Of a stretch of DNA of 38,422 nucleotides, positions 30,872-38,231 are shown piece after piece (position 1 is the stretch's first letter; every line of letters starts with the position of its first letter). Location of the stretch: IMG/VR virus record IMGVR_UViG_3300031673_000208, positions 1 to 38,422 of that record; one strand, written 5' to 3'. The notes under the pieces are model-generated. The model saw only the letters and a program-made list of their open reading frames with translations, was not told the origin of the DNA and ran no database searches. The DNA is from a virus. The position numbers were made by a program, and so were the translations under genes.

Positions 30872-31232
30872 ACCCATGAGCGAGGAGAGAATAGCAGAAC
30901 TCCTCAAGCATTATCAAGAAGAGCGCTACATGGATACTTACTGCGGAGTAAGCGAACTCGTCGCCGAAGTGAGGCGGCGTGGGGAGAGGATTAAGGAGCT
31001 AGAAATCCCTATGGCGGGTGAGCTTTGGCGGATGGCGATGCGATCCGGGACCCCGGAGCAAGTGGAGAAGCTAACCGCGTTCCTTATCGAACGGGGGGCC
31101 GAGGATTTGATGGAGGGGTCCGGGGCCGGGTCGGGCCGTCGAGGCCCAGGAGAAAAACAGGAGAGGCCTCCCGCAAATCGCGGGGGGTGCTGCGACGCCT
31201 GCGGAGGGACCGATGGTGAGCGACGAGCGTGA
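30864..31232 (+). CDS. Helical protein with C-terminal Cys motif
   Basis: 122 residues from ATG 30864, with AAAAAAGGAGG upstream. Long charged helices (SEERIAELLKHYQEERYMD, ELVAEVRRRGERIKELEI) then a Gly/Arg-rich linker and a CCDACGG zinc-ribbon-like end. The helical part resembles a coiled-coil or DNA-binding accessory. It overlaps the following gene by 20 bases. No family recognised. Confidence 0.5.
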   Translation: MRKPMSEERIAELLKHYQEERYMDTYCGVSELVAEVRRRGERIKELEIPMAGELWRMAMRSGTPEQVEKLTAFLIERGAEDLMEGSGAGSGRRGPGEKQERPPANRGGCCDACGGTDGERRA

Positions 31233-31395
31233 CGAGTATAAGTGCCGGGATTGTAGGGGTACGGGCCAGGTTCGGCCTCTCCTGCACTATATTACCCCCA
31301 CGGAGACTTGTGGAGGGTGCGAAGGATCGGGGAGGACCATAGTTTCGAGTAAGTGGGTCGTGGGAGACCAGGATGAACCGAGCAGACCTGAGTGA
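31213..31395 (+). CDS. Small DnaJ-type zinc-finger protein
   Basis: 60 residues. Two CXXCXGXG-like units are visible, CRDCRGTGQ and CGGCEGSGR, as in the central zinc domain of DnaJ, with a spacer between. Such short versions occur in phages as free zinc proteins with no J-domain. It begins inside the previous gene and overlaps the helicase gene by 23 bases. Confidence 0.55.
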   Translation: MVSDERDEYKCRDCRGTGQVRPLLHYITPTETCGGCEGSGRTIVSSKWVVGDQDEPSRPE

Positions 31396-32638
31396 TGGTT
31401 TCCAGAGGCTTATAATCTGGTCGTGGCTGCACACGGACGCGCTCGACCGGATACGTGACGCCTTTCGGGCCGAGCAGTTTACAGACGAGGCGAGACAGGT
31501 GGTAGCCGAAGAAGTGCTGAGGTTCTACGACAAGCGCGGCAAGGCTCCGGACCTGCCGACGCTCACGACTATAGCGTTGGTTAAGGCCCGGCAAGTGGGG
31601 ATAGCGGCGCGGACCATCAAAGCGGAGATACGTGAATGCGACGAGGCCGGACCCCCGGCGTCGCTCGATGATCTGATGGAGAGGGCGGTGGAGTTCGCCC
31701 GCTATAGGGCCGTGCAGCGTGCGGTGGCCGACGCCTTCGATATGGCGCAACGGGCCGAGTATGACGAGATGATGGACACGCTCACGCAAGCGGTACAAGT
31801 GGGTGAAGGGCTCCAATCGTCAGGCGACGACTATTTCGGCTCGTTCGAGGACCGACTAGTCGAGCGCGCGATGAGCAACGGGGCGCTGCCTACGGGCTTA
31901 CGATCCCTCGACGAGGAGATCGGCGGCGTGGATAAGGGCGAAGAGGCCGTGATGGTGGGCGCGCCCGGAGCCGGAAAGACGGCGCTGCTTGTCAACTTCG
32001 GCGTGTCGGCGATGGCCAGGGGCGAGTTGGTGATGCACGTGACGCTGGAGGTCTCGGCGCGTAAAGTCGAACTCCGCTACGATGCCCGGATATCGGGTAT
32101 CCCGATGAACAAGCTCAAGCACAGAAAGGGTAAGACGGGCTACGCGCTGCAGAGATTCCGCCGCGCGAGCGGCGGCGACCTCACGGTATGTGAGCATCCT
32201 ACCGAATCCTTGACGCCGAGGCAACTCGAAGCCCAAGTGATACGCGTGCAGAGAACGAAGGGCCGGGAGGTCGGCCTCCTTATTGTGGACTACGGAGCGC
32301 TCATGCGTTCAGGGCGCAGGTATGAAGATCGGCGTCACGAGCTGGCGTTAATTCACCGGGAGCTACGCGGTATGGCTATGCGGTTCGGGTGTCCGGTGTG
32401 GACCGCGCATCAGCTTAACCGTAAGGGCTTCTTCGCGGAGATGCCGGACCTCCGGAACCTGTCGGAGTGCTTCGAGATAGCGCAAATATGCGACATCATG
32501 CCCGTCATCTGTCAGACGAAAGACGAGCAGGAGAGCGGACGCTTGAGGTTGAACATACAAAAGAATAGGAACGGGCGCGTGGGCGAGGTCTTGTCCGTGC
32601 GCATGGACTACGCGCGAGCGCTCGCGCTACCAGGATAG
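31373..32638 (+). CDS. DnaB-like replicative helicase
   Basis: 421 residues. RecA-fold core: Walker A GAPGAGKT (196-203), Walker B LLIVDYG (Asp 306), a downstream HQLNRKG segment and QKNRNGRVGEVL, all typical of DnaB/RecA-like replicative helicases. PTGLRSLDEEIGG leads into the P-loop domain as in DnaB. The N-terminal 150 residues are helical (loader- or primase-binding region). It unwinds the fork with the primase and SSB encoded nearby. Starts at ATG 31373, overlapping the zinc-finger gene. Confidence 0.8.
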   Translation: MNRADLSDGFQRLIIWSWLHTDALDRIRDAFRAEQFTDEARQVVAEEVLRFYDKRGKAPDLPTLTTIALVKARQVGIAARTIKAEIRECDEAGPPASLDDLMERAVEFARYRAVQRAVADAFDMAQRAEYDEMMDTLTQAVQVGEGLQSSGDDYFGSFEDRLVERAMSNGALPTGLRSLDEEIGGVDKGEEAVMVGAPGAGKTALLVNFGVSAMARGELVMHVTLEVSARKVELRYDARISGIPMNKLKHRKGKTGYALQRFRRASGGDLTVCEHPTESLTPRQLEAQVIRVQRTKGREVGLLIVDYGALMRSGRRYEDRRHELALIHRELRGMAMRFGCPVWTAHQLNRKGFFAEMPDLRNLSECFEIAQICDIMPVICQTKDEQESGRLRLNIQKNRNGRVGEVLSVRMDYARALALPG

Positions 32639-32646
32639 GAGGAGGC

Positions 32647-32820
32647 GTGAACGAAGACGCGGGACTGCGCGGTGCAGATACAAGGAAGAGAATGAGACCG
32701 TGCCTGCGGTGCAGGAAGATGATGAGGACGACGAGGGGTCGGAGAATATGCGCCGACTGCCAGAAGCAGAACGAAAGAAGCGGTTACCGCCCAGTACACA
32801 AACTGTTAGGAAGACGCTGA
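32647..32820 (+). CDS. Small zinc-ribbon protein (short ORF)
   Basis: 57 residues from GTG, below the usual ORF cutoff. It has a strong GGATAGGAGGAGGC ribosome site. MNEDAGLRGADTRKRMRPCL leads to CLRC, a basic spacer and CADC, a four-Cys zinc ribbon found in many small phage proteins, then an Arg/Lys-rich end. The competing longer frame at 32700 lacks a ribosome site and is a shadow. Confidence 0.65.
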   Translation: MNEDAGLRGADTRKRMRPCLRCRKMMRTTRGRRICADCQKQNERSGYRPVHKLLGRR

Positions 32821-32862
32821 TGCCGCACATGCGACGGCCCAATGTCTATATGAAGGTGCGTA

Positions 32863-33549
32863 ATGCGGAAGTTTTTCGTAGCCGATTGCCGTAAGGTTTT
32901 ACCTAAAGTATCGGGCGTTGACATGGTGCTCACCGACCCGCCCTTTGCTATTTCCAGAGGTGACTTCGAGACCTCCTGGTGTGGTTATAAGTCCCATAAG
33001 GGTGATTGGGATTGGACCGAAGCCGTTGGCGGGGAGTGGGTTCATATGTGCTGCGACGCGTTACGTCCTGGCGGCGTCTTCTGTTGTTTCGGGGTGTTCG
33101 GCTCGTTGATGCCAATCTGGCAGGTCCTAGAGGTGAGGGAGGACATGCAATTTCAGAGCCATATCGTGTGGCACAAAACGAATCCGACCCCTAGCGTACA
33201 TCGGAGGATGCTCACGCATGCTAATGAAATCATCCTGCTGTTCAGTAAAGGACCCAAGTGGTATTTTGATTATGCGCTGAGCAAAGAGTACGGCGGTGGT
33301 AAGCAATTACATAACGTGTGGGAAGGCCCTGCTGCGCGCCGGAAGTTGACCCGACCCCGAAAACCCCCGTGGTTACTTGAAAGGCTTGTGCGTCTCTTTT
33401 GCCCGGAAGATGGAATTATACTCGATCCTTTCGCCGGGACAGGCGGAGTATTGGAGGCGGCCAACGCCTGGAATCGAAATTGGATAGCGATCGAGATTGA
33501 TCCAGAAATGCGATCGGTACTGTTAGACGTAAGAGAGGATCGGATATGA
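32863..33549 (+). CDS. DNA methyltransferase (DPPF type)
   Basis: 228 residues. DMVLTDPPFAI (motif IV, residues about 20-30) precedes FAGTGGVLEAA (motif I, about 190-200), the order of the beta class of amino-methyltransferases. HIVWHKTNPTP and LLFSKGP are typical of these enzymes. It methylates an exocyclic amine (adenine N6 or cytosine N4), cannot tell which. No restriction nuclease is adjacent, so it is probably an orphan protecting phage DNA. Overlaps the next methyltransferase gene by four bases. Confidence 0.75.
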   Translation: MRKFFVADCRKVLPKVSGVDMVLTDPPFAISRGDFETSWCGYKSHKGDWDWTEAVGGEWVHMCCDALRPGGVFCCFGVFGSLMPIWQVLEVREDMQFQSHIVWHKTNPTPSVHRRMLTHANEIILLFSKGPKWYFDYALSKEYGGGKQLHNVWEGPAARRKLTRPRKPPWLLERLVRLFCPEDGIILDPFAGTGGVLEAANAWNRNWIAIEIDPEMRSVLLDVREDRI

Positions 33550-34553
33550 GGCGCGTGGGACCTTTTCAACTTAACCGGACATATTGCTGCGATGCAATGC
33601 GAGGGATGCGTCGCCTACCCGATCGCTCCGTACAGACGTGTGTGACGAGCCCGCCGTATTGGGGGCTCCGAAATTGCGACATCGAGGGAACGTATGGGGT
33701 AAACGAAACGATGGAGGAATACCTTGATAAGATGGTAGTGCTGTTTCGGGAAGTAAGGCGCGTGCTAAAGCCCGACGGAACCTTCTGGCTGAATATGAAC
33801 GATGCGTATGCAGGCGGCGGGAGCAAGGCGCGACCGGGAAAGAAGGGGGGTGGCACGGCGTTGTTTCGGGCCGACGCGGGCAACATAGCCGGGGCGAACA
33901 AAGCCGCTACTGGATTAAAGCCAAAGGACCTCTGCGGTTTACCGTGGCGGCTGGCCCTCGCGCTTCAAGCCGATGGTTGGTGGCTCAGGTGCGACATTAT
34001 CTGGTATAGGTCCAATATGATACCCGAAAGCGCGAAAGATAGGCCGAGTCGTACTCACCAGTACATCTTTCTATTAACACCGTCCGCGAGCTGCTATTAC
34101 GATCGGGAAGCCGTCAGAGTCGAAGAACGAGGATATCTACGTTCGGTGTGGCGCGTGGCTTCGCACGCCTTCAGGATGAAACGTTGCCGTACTTGTGGTG
34201 TGGTAATGACCCAGGGTGCGTGGGATAAGCTTGAACCTGCGGGGGAACGGCGTCTTGGTCCTAAAACTCGACGTTTCCACGAGGATGTGAAGGATCGAAT
34301 ATGTTCGGCTTGCGCGACCTCTGAATGGGTCTCCCATTACGCCGGATTTCCGGAAGAATTAATCGAACCGTGCGTGAGATCGAGCACCGGCAAAAGTCAT
34401 GATGTCGTCCTCGACCCGTTTATGGGCAGCGGTACGACCGGCGCGGTGGCGCTAAAATTCCGCAGGCACTTTCTAGGGTTTGAATTGAATCCAGATTACG
34501 TGGCGATGGCTAATTGGAGGACGCGGCGCACAGAGGAGGAGGTCCCAGAATGA
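33546..34553 (+). CDS. DNA methyltransferase (SPPYW type) with zinc insert
   Basis: 335 residues. TSPPYWGLR (motif IV) is near the N-terminus and DPFMGSGTTGAVAL (motif I) near the C-terminus, again beta-class order. SPPYW is commonly N4-cytosine or N6-adenine. A Cys-rich insert in the middle (CRTCGVVMTQG, then ICSACATS) forms a zinc ribbon. It likely modifies a short target in phage DNA. It forms a pair with the previous methyltransferase. If adenine is replaced by 2-aminoadenine the substrate specificity would be of interest. Confidence 0.75.
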   Translation: MRRVGPFQLNRTYCCDAMRGMRRLPDRSVQTCVTSPPYWGLRNCDIEGTYGVNETMEEYLDKMVVLFREVRRVLKPDGTFWLNMNDAYAGGGSKARPGKKGGGTALFRADAGNIAGANKAATGLKPKDLCGLPWRLALALQADGWWLRCDIIWYRSNMIPESAKDRPSRTHQYIFLLTPSASCYYDREAVRVEERGYLRSVWRVASHAFRMKRCRTCGVVMTQGAWDKLEPAGERRLGPKTRRFHEDVKDRICSACATSEWVSHYAGFPEELIEPCVRSSTGKSHDVVLDPFMGSGTTGAVALKFRRHFLGFELNPDYVAMANWRTRRTEEEVPE

Positions 34554-34792
34554 AGAAGTGGTTGTTGGTGGTCTTACTTGTGTGGAACCTAGTGCTCACG
34601 TTCGCTGCGGTACGTTCGTGTGGTACGGACCGAGCGTTGGTACAGGTGCAGGTTGAGCAAGGTATTCATCATCTCGCACTGTGCGATGGCGTTCAACGTT
34701 TAGGTCGGGTGCACGATGGGTACGTCGAACATTGGAAGGGTGAAATCAATCGCCTGGATAAGGAAATCAACCGAGTACGGTGGGGGAGGTAA
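34550..34792 (+). CDS. Small N-terminally anchored membrane protein
   Basis: 80 residues from ATG 34550 (ATGA overlap, with AGGAGGAGG upstream). One N-terminal segment (WLLVVLLVWNLVLTFAAV) preceded by Lys-Lys makes it a type II membrane or secreted protein; Cys at 24 follows the segment. The C-terminus is a charged helix (DGYVEHWKGEINRLDKEINRV). An i-spanin-like shape, but no o-spanin partner or lipobox found. Confidence 0.5.
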   Translation: MKKWLLVVLLVWNLVLTFAAVRSCGTDRALVQVQVEQGIHHLALCDGVQRLGRVHDGYVEHWKGEINRLDKEINRVRWGR

Positions 34793-34794
34793 GA

Positions 34795-35235
34795 TTGAAG
34801 AGGTATACGGAGATCGTTTGCTTATGCGGCTCGACGAAGTTTAAGGAGGAGTGGCTCGCCGAACAGGCGCGGCTGGAGGCGGCGGGCGCGTTGGTCCTCA
34901 CGGTCGAGGCTTTCATGCACGCGGATGGGATAGCGCTTACGATGGACCAGAAGGCGCACCTTGACTGCCTGCACTGGAGTAAAATCCAATGGTCCGACCG
35001 CGTGGTAGTCATCGATCCGGGCGGGTACATCGGCAGCAGTACGAAGTTCGAAATCATGATGGCGCGCAGGTTCGGTAAGCCGATAACCTTTATCAGCACG
35101 CGCAGGGACGACGGACGATTCCCAATCTACCCAGTGAAGGAGGATGACCTTGATGCGGTGGAAATATTGGAATGCGACGGACACGATTCGGGTGAACGCG
35201 AGAGTGGACGAGGCCACGGGCCGCCTAGCATCTAA
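34795..35235 (+). CDS. Nucleoside 2-deoxyribosyltransferase-like protein
   Basis: 146 residues from TTG with GGGGGAGGTAAGA upstream; the in-frame GTG at 34780 would have no site. IVCLCGSTKFKEEW is the start motif of nucleoside 2-deoxyribosyltransferase-like proteins (YLAG/CGSTKF), then LDCLHWSKIQWSDRVVVIDPGGYIGSSTKFEIMMA, with the S.D and T..E motifs of the family. These bind and move or cleave deoxynucleosides. In this phage it could tune the purine deoxynucleotide pool near the Z pathway, unproven. The last 25 residues overlap the next gene by 83 bases. Confidence 0.65.
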   Translation: MKRYTEIVCLCGSTKFKEEWLAEQARLEAAGALVLTVEAFMHADGIALTMDQKAHLDCLHWSKIQWSDRVVVIDPGGYIGSSTKFEIMMARRFGKPITFISTRRDDGRFPIYPVKEDDLDAVEILECDGHDSGERESGRGHGPPSI

Positions 35236-35449
35236 CGTGGTACACGTCCAAGGTGAGTCCCCGACATGCGGATGGATTAACCACATCACTACTACGATAC
35301 CCGAACTCAAGAAGATCGGCGCGGGATTGGCCAACGTAGCCGCCATACTCGAATCGTGGCCAAAGGAGGGACCTCGTATTGATGACGGCGAAGGCAATCC
35401 TGCTGCATACGCTCCTGCAAGTGCGAGTGCGGATTCGGCACGCGCTTAG
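35153..35449 (+). CDS. Small hypothetical protein
   Basis: 98 residues from ATG 35153, chosen because AAGGAGG is well spaced from it; ATG 35144 is too close. Begins MRWKYWNATDTIRVNARVDE and has TCGWINHITTTIPELKKIGAGL, then a disordered Ala/Ser-rich end. No family recognised. Overlaps both neighbours. Confidence 0.5.
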   Translation: MRWKYWNATDTIRVNARVDEATGRLASNVVHVQGESPTCGWINHITTTIPELKKIGAGLANVAAILESWPKEGPRIDDGEGNPAAYAPASASADSARA

Positions 35450-35600
35450 GGATGACGCGCTGTACGCGAAGTATCTGGACGACGCGGATCGTGCTGATTT
35501 GCTACAGGCGCGTAACGTAGTCGAGACTATAAGCAAGAAGATTGAGGGCATCCGTGGAGTTCGATCAGATAAAGCGAATCCTGAGCGCGAAGTTCGATAA
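35382..35600 (+). CDS. Small helical hypothetical protein upstream of primase
   Basis: 72 residues from ATG 35382 (TTG 35379 is also possible); AAAGGAGG is upstream. Nearly all helix (KAILLHTLLQVRVRIRHALR, then YLDDADRADLLQARNVVETI). The final residues are read over the start of the primase gene. Could be a helicase-loader or regulatory peptide; no evidence beyond the setting. Confidence 0.5.
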   Translation: MTAKAILLHTLLQVRVRIRHALRDDALYAKYLDDADRADLLQARNVVETISKKIEGIRGVRSDKANPEREVR

Positions 35601-36549
35601 CGTGAAGCTGGCCAGCACCCAACGGGCTGAGATAACGGCCCGCTGCCCGCTCTGCGATGATCGAGGCTCCCACCTAGGCATAAATCTCAAGAAGTGGTGC
35701 TACCACTGCTGGCGGTGCGACGCGCACGGCCACCTAGGCAAGCTATTTGCGCAATTCGAGGTTAGAGGCGTCGTCCGGGTAGGCGGGGCCGGAAAGCTCA
35801 CCGCACGGCGCGCTCCGTTCTCGATCGCGAAGCCCCGCCAGATCGAGTCGGCCATTTCAGGTTATAAGCCGTTAACCGGGTCCGGGGGCAAGCAGGCGCG
35901 TCTCGCCCGCGCGTACCTCCACGACCGAGGCGTGACCGACGCCATCGTACGACAGCGGCACGTAGGTTACGCCGTGGAGGGTCGGCTCAAATGGCGCGTC
36001 ATTCTCCCCCACTTTAACAATCACGGACTGGTCATCTACTACGCAGCTAGGCGGTATATGGGTGAATGGGCGGGGCCGCCATATGATCACCCTCCAGAGG
36101 GGGCGGACTGGCCGGGAAAGACGCGCGTGCTGTTCGGCCAAGAACACGTGCAGCGAGAGTCCTCCGTCGTGCGCGTCTGCGAAGGGCCGTTCGACGCGCT
36201 GGCCATGCCGTCGTCGGTCGCGCTGTTGGGGAAGTCGGTCAGCGAATGGCAAATCGAAGCGATAGCGGCTCTACGGCCAGGATTTGTCGAGGTCTTCCTC
36301 GACGCCGACGCTCGACGAGACGCCGCTAAGCTAGGCATGAAATTACGGAATCAGGGGATGGTGGTGACGGTCCGGGTCCTGGAACGCGGCGACCCGGCCT
36401 CGATTATGAGACCGGGTCGCGAGCCTCCGCGTATGGTTTGTTTGACTCTAAGCTCGTACCTCCGGGCGTTGGCTTCCGAGATAGACCTGTTCGACGAATC
36501 CGCGTATGGTCGAGCGAGCGCGGCTCACGGAAGCCTCGCTGATCCGTAA
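35554..36549 (+). CDS. DnaG-like primase with zinc ribbon and Toprim
   Basis: 331 residues from GTG 35554, with GAGGG upstream. Zinc ribbon: ITARCPLCDDRGSHLGI and KKWCYHCWRC (residues about 30-60), as in the CHC2-type binding domain. Toprim: VCEGPFDALAMPSS and VEVFLDADARRDAA, with the E and D-x-D metal residues. The middle part includes RAYLHDRGVTDAIVRQRHVGYAV, usual in phage primases. It makes primers on the lagging strand with the helicase encoded upstream. Its last 100 bases overlap a leftward gene tail to tail. Confidence 0.8.
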   Translation: MEFDQIKRILSAKFDNVKLASTQRAEITARCPLCDDRGSHLGINLKKWCYHCWRCDAHGHLGKLFAQFEVRGVVRVGGAGKLTARRAPFSIAKPRQIESAISGYKPLTGSGGKQARLARAYLHDRGVTDAIVRQRHVGYAVEGRLKWRVILPHFNNHGLVIYYAARRYMGEWAGPPYDHPPEGADWPGKTRVLFGQEHVQRESSVVRVCEGPFDALAMPSSVALLGKSVSEWQIEAIAALRPGFVEVFLDADARRDAAKLGMKLRNQGMVVTVRVLERGDPASIMRPGREPPRMVCLTLSSYLRALASEIDLFDESAYGRASAAHGSLADP

Positions 36550-36933
36550 TGCCGCCGCGATGTCCGTTCCCATCGCCGGAGTCGGTGCCATAAGCCTGTC
36601 GAACACCTGCATCGTCCTTGGGTGTAATCGTACCCGCGCGCACGCCATGAGGTCGTCCACCATCATCTGTTCGAAGGCGGGGTCTTCAGCCTGCATAAAC
36701 TGTACGGGCCTAACTTCCGTCGCCTGTCTGCGGGTCCGTAGCTTGCGCATGATGCTTTTGACGTGATTCCACATCGCGCGTTTGGTCGTCGCTAGCGGCG
36801 GGTCGCCCTCTATCCCCCACGCCTTCAAGATCGCCTCCTGGTAGAGATCGTCGGCGCTCATTTCAGGGGAAGCGTAGCGCCGCGCGATCGCCTTGGCCGT
36901 CTTGTAGAGTTCTTCGCCTATCGTCCTAGGCAT
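36448..36933 (-). CDS. Leftward sigma-70-family-like protein
   Basis: 161 residues on the minus strand. AKAIARRYASPEMSADDLYQEAILKAWG resembles sigma region 2 (D.l.Qe.flk.w), and GTDIAAALRISEASVSRARSTIRGF a region 4-type helix-turn-helix (the ia..l.is..tV...l...). AGGAGGAAACG precedes the ATG. It overlaps the end of the primase gene by 102 bases. It is a second sigma-like protein beside the one at 21299 and closes the leftward operon. A phage-specific sigma or a related transcription factor is inferred. Confidence 0.6.
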   Translation of the reverse strand: MPRTIGEELYKTAKAIARRYASPEMSADDLYQEAILKAWGIEGDPPLATTKRAMWNHVKSIMRKLRTRRQATEVRPVQFMQAEDPAFEQMMVDDLMACARVRLHPRTMQVFDRLMAPTPAMGTDIAAALRISEASVSRARSTIRGFVEQVYLGSQRPEVRA

Positions 36934-36942
36934 CGTTTCCTC

Positions 36943-37335
36943 CTATATTACGACAAACACCACGATTTCGACCTGAGCCCAATTGCACGGGTGAATCTCG
37001 ACGTGCGCGCCCTCGCGGCTCCAATCCGCGAGGTGTTGGATGATTTCGGGGCCGATAAATGTCATCTTCGCCGTGTGGCGCGCTTGGGATTGGGATACTA
37101 CGGCCCGGAAGCACCATGCCGGTTTATCCTCCGGCCATTCGATTGCCATCACGGGCATCGGCGGCTTGCCGTCCCACTTGTGCAACTTCTCAACCCAACC
37201 CTGGCGGATATCGCCCATTTCCTTTCTATTCACGTATGCGGCTATGAGGTTGCCGAGCTTGAGCTGCATGCCCTTCGCCCAATTACCCATACCTACACCG
37301 TCGTGGGTCTTGTGCGTCTTTACTGCAACAGCCAT
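36943..37335 (-). CDS. Hypothetical protein in leftward operon
   Basis: 130 residues from ATG 37335, chosen because GGAAAGGATAATACC precedes it; the upstream extension overlaps the small TM gene. Starts MAVAVKTHKTHDGVGMGNW and has alternating strands and helices (KPAWCFRAVVSQSQARHTAKM, IIQHLADWSREGAHVEIHPCN), ending with AQVEIVVFVVI. No catalytic motif recognised. Confidence 0.55.
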   Translation of the reverse strand: MAVAVKTHKTHDGVGMGNWAKGMQLKLGNLIAAYVNRKEMGDIRQGWVEKLHKWDGKPPMPVMAIEWPEDKPAWCFRAVVSQSQARHTAKMTFIGPEIIQHLADWSREGAHVEIHPCNWAQVEIVVFVVI

Positions 37336-37451
37336 GGTATTATCCTTTCCGGTGCTGCACTCAACAGAAACGTAATCCAGATGGCAACTATCACCACCCA
37401 AAACAGGCAATCGAGGTCGTCCTTCTTGACTTTGATGACGACTTTAACCAC
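37320..37451 (-). CDS. Small single-TM protein (short ORF)
   Basis: 43 residues from GTG on the minus strand. GGAAGGAGATTACC is upstream. Begins MVKVVIKVKKDDLD and has one segment CLFWVVIVAIWITFLL, then basic/hydrophobic SAAPERIIPWLLQ. It overlaps the gene on each side by 8 and 16 bases, which argues for a real, coupled gene. Confidence 0.45.
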   Translation of the reverse strand: MVKVVIKVKKDDLDCLFWVVIVAIWITFLLSAAPERIIPWLLQ

Positions 37452-37572
37452 CGGTAATCTCCTTCCTATCGGCGAAGAAGTGGCACGCGACCATCAGCCA
37501 GACACCGAAAGTAGAGCCGAACAGGAACCAGACTACTGGCGGCAAATCCGGTAACGGGGCCATCCAGTTCAT
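37444..37572 (-). CDS. Small single-TM protein (short ORF)
   Basis: 42 residues from ATG 37572. GGAGGTGAACAA is upstream, and the ATG overlaps the previous stop by ATGA. MNWMAPLPDLPPVVWFLFG leads into one segment (VVWFLFGSTFGVWLMVACHF), then a short charged tail. With the next gene it forms a tandem of tiny membrane proteins. Confidence 0.5.
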   Translation of the reverse strand: MNWMAPLPDLPPVVWFLFGSTFGVWLMVACHFFADRKEITGG

Positions 37573-37913
37573 TTGTTCACCTCCAGGAGTTTCTCCATGT
37601 CGGACCGGAATGCCCCCGCATCTATGCCGATGTGGTCCACGTTGGCGTAGTGGCCGTCCAAGGCCCGATTGAGGATGAGCTTGATGCCAGCGCGCAGCCG
37701 CTTGCATTCGGGGCATTCGACCTTGATTTCGTCGGTGGGGGCACAAACGTGTACCGTGGTCGTCACGATCAGCTTCTCCCCCGCGTTGAATGTAGTACCA
37801 CAGCTAGGACACTGGCAGCGCTTAATGTCGCCGATTCGAATCCGGCGATGACAGTGATTACACGTGACCTCCTCATACGGTGAGGGAGGCGCACCCATTT
37901 CTGTTTTGGCCAT
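37569..37913 (-). CDS. Zinc-ribbon protein of leftward operon
   Basis: 114 residues from ATG 37913 (GGAAAAGACAG upstream). Three Cys groups are seen: CNHC, CQCPSC and CPEC, plus another Cys in HVCAPT, making one or two zinc ribbons, followed by a charged helix (LRAGIKLILNRALDGHYANV, then SDMEKLLEVNK). It may bind nucleic acid. A longer frame upstream lacks a ribosome site. Confidence 0.6.
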   Translation of the reverse strand: MAKTEMGAPPSPYEEVTCNHCHRRIRIGDIKRCQCPSCGTTFNAGEKLIVTTTVHVCAPTDEIKVECPECKRLRAGIKLILNRALDGHYANVDHIGIDAGAFRSDMEKLLEVNK

Positions 37914-37930
37914 CTGTCTTTTCCTTTCAT

Positions 37931-37957
37931 GGGTCCCTTCCCATAGTGTTTCCTCCG
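37931..37957 (-). repeat. Direct repeat copy 1
   Basis: 27 bases matching 38051-38077 in 23 positions. On the minus strand each copy has a GGAG-type ribosome site, a CACTATGG start context and GGGACCC; this copy opens a five-codon frame (MGRDP) just before the zinc-ribbon gene. Confidence 0.5.
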
Positions 37958-37977
37958 GGGGAGGACCCGTCCTTATC

Positions 37978-38184
37978 CTACATCCTGATCCTTGTGAGGC
38001 CAGCGTGTCCACGACGCTGTAGCCTTCGGCCCGGAAGCCTTTGGCTCCGTGGGTCCCTCTCCATAGTGCTTTCTCCGTGCGACCTCCTTTCCGAGAGATA
38101 CCGGGTTCTAGTGGTGGCCGCGCGCTCGCCGGGCTTGTCTCCGCGCGCGCGTCCGTTTTTTGCGTTTACCTCGTTCGCTCTCAC
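37978..38184 (-). CDS. Possible Arg-rich 68-residue protein just downstream of promoter
   Basis: GTG start with TAGGAGGAC 5-10 bases upstream. The sequence (MRANEVNAKNGRARGDKPGE...) is strongly basic and low in hydrophobic residues; an internal ATG at 38064 (SD GGAG) is also possible. The predicted transcript start falls near the ribosome site, so the leader would be very short. Alternatively this is an untranslated regulatory leader. Confidence 0.35.
   Translation of the reverse strand: MRANEVNAKNGRARGDKPGERAATTRTRYLSERRSHGESTMERDPRSQRLPGRRLQRRGHAGLTRIRM
38051..38077 (-). repeat. Direct repeat copy 2
   Basis: Partner of 37931-37957 (23 of 27 identical). The distance between copies is 120 bases. 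Its ATG starts MERDP, similar to MGRDP in copy 1, hinting at duplication of a leader or translation start region. Confidence 0.5.
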
Positions 38185-38202
38185 TGCTGTCCTCCTACGA
38201 CC

Positions 38203-38231
38203 AGTATAACACACGGAGGACTCCCTGTCAA
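38203..38231 (-). promoter_or_regulatory. Near-consensus sigma-70 promoter, leftward
   Basis: On the minus strand TTGACA (38231-38226), 17 bases, then TATACT (38208-38203). This is perfect at -35 and near-perfect at -10, with ideal spacing. It should drive the leftward genes 38184-36448 using host RNA polymerase early in infection. The shared CCGGTCCCGG element lies 15 bases upstream of the -35 box. Confidence 0.8.

Noticed and set aside
32820-32894. 24-codon ORF starting in a TGATG overlap
   Set aside because: Overlaps the methyltransferase start, no own ribosome site, composition not convincing.
32700-32894. 64-codon acidic ORF
   Set aside because: Out of frame with the well-supported 57-residue zinc protein (strong ribosome site, CxxC...CxxC), so it is a shadow.
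37832-37850. tRNA T-arm-like GCCGATTCGAATCCGGCG sequence
   Set aside because: It lies in the coding frame of the zinc-ribbon gene, and no acceptor or anticodon arms fit around it.
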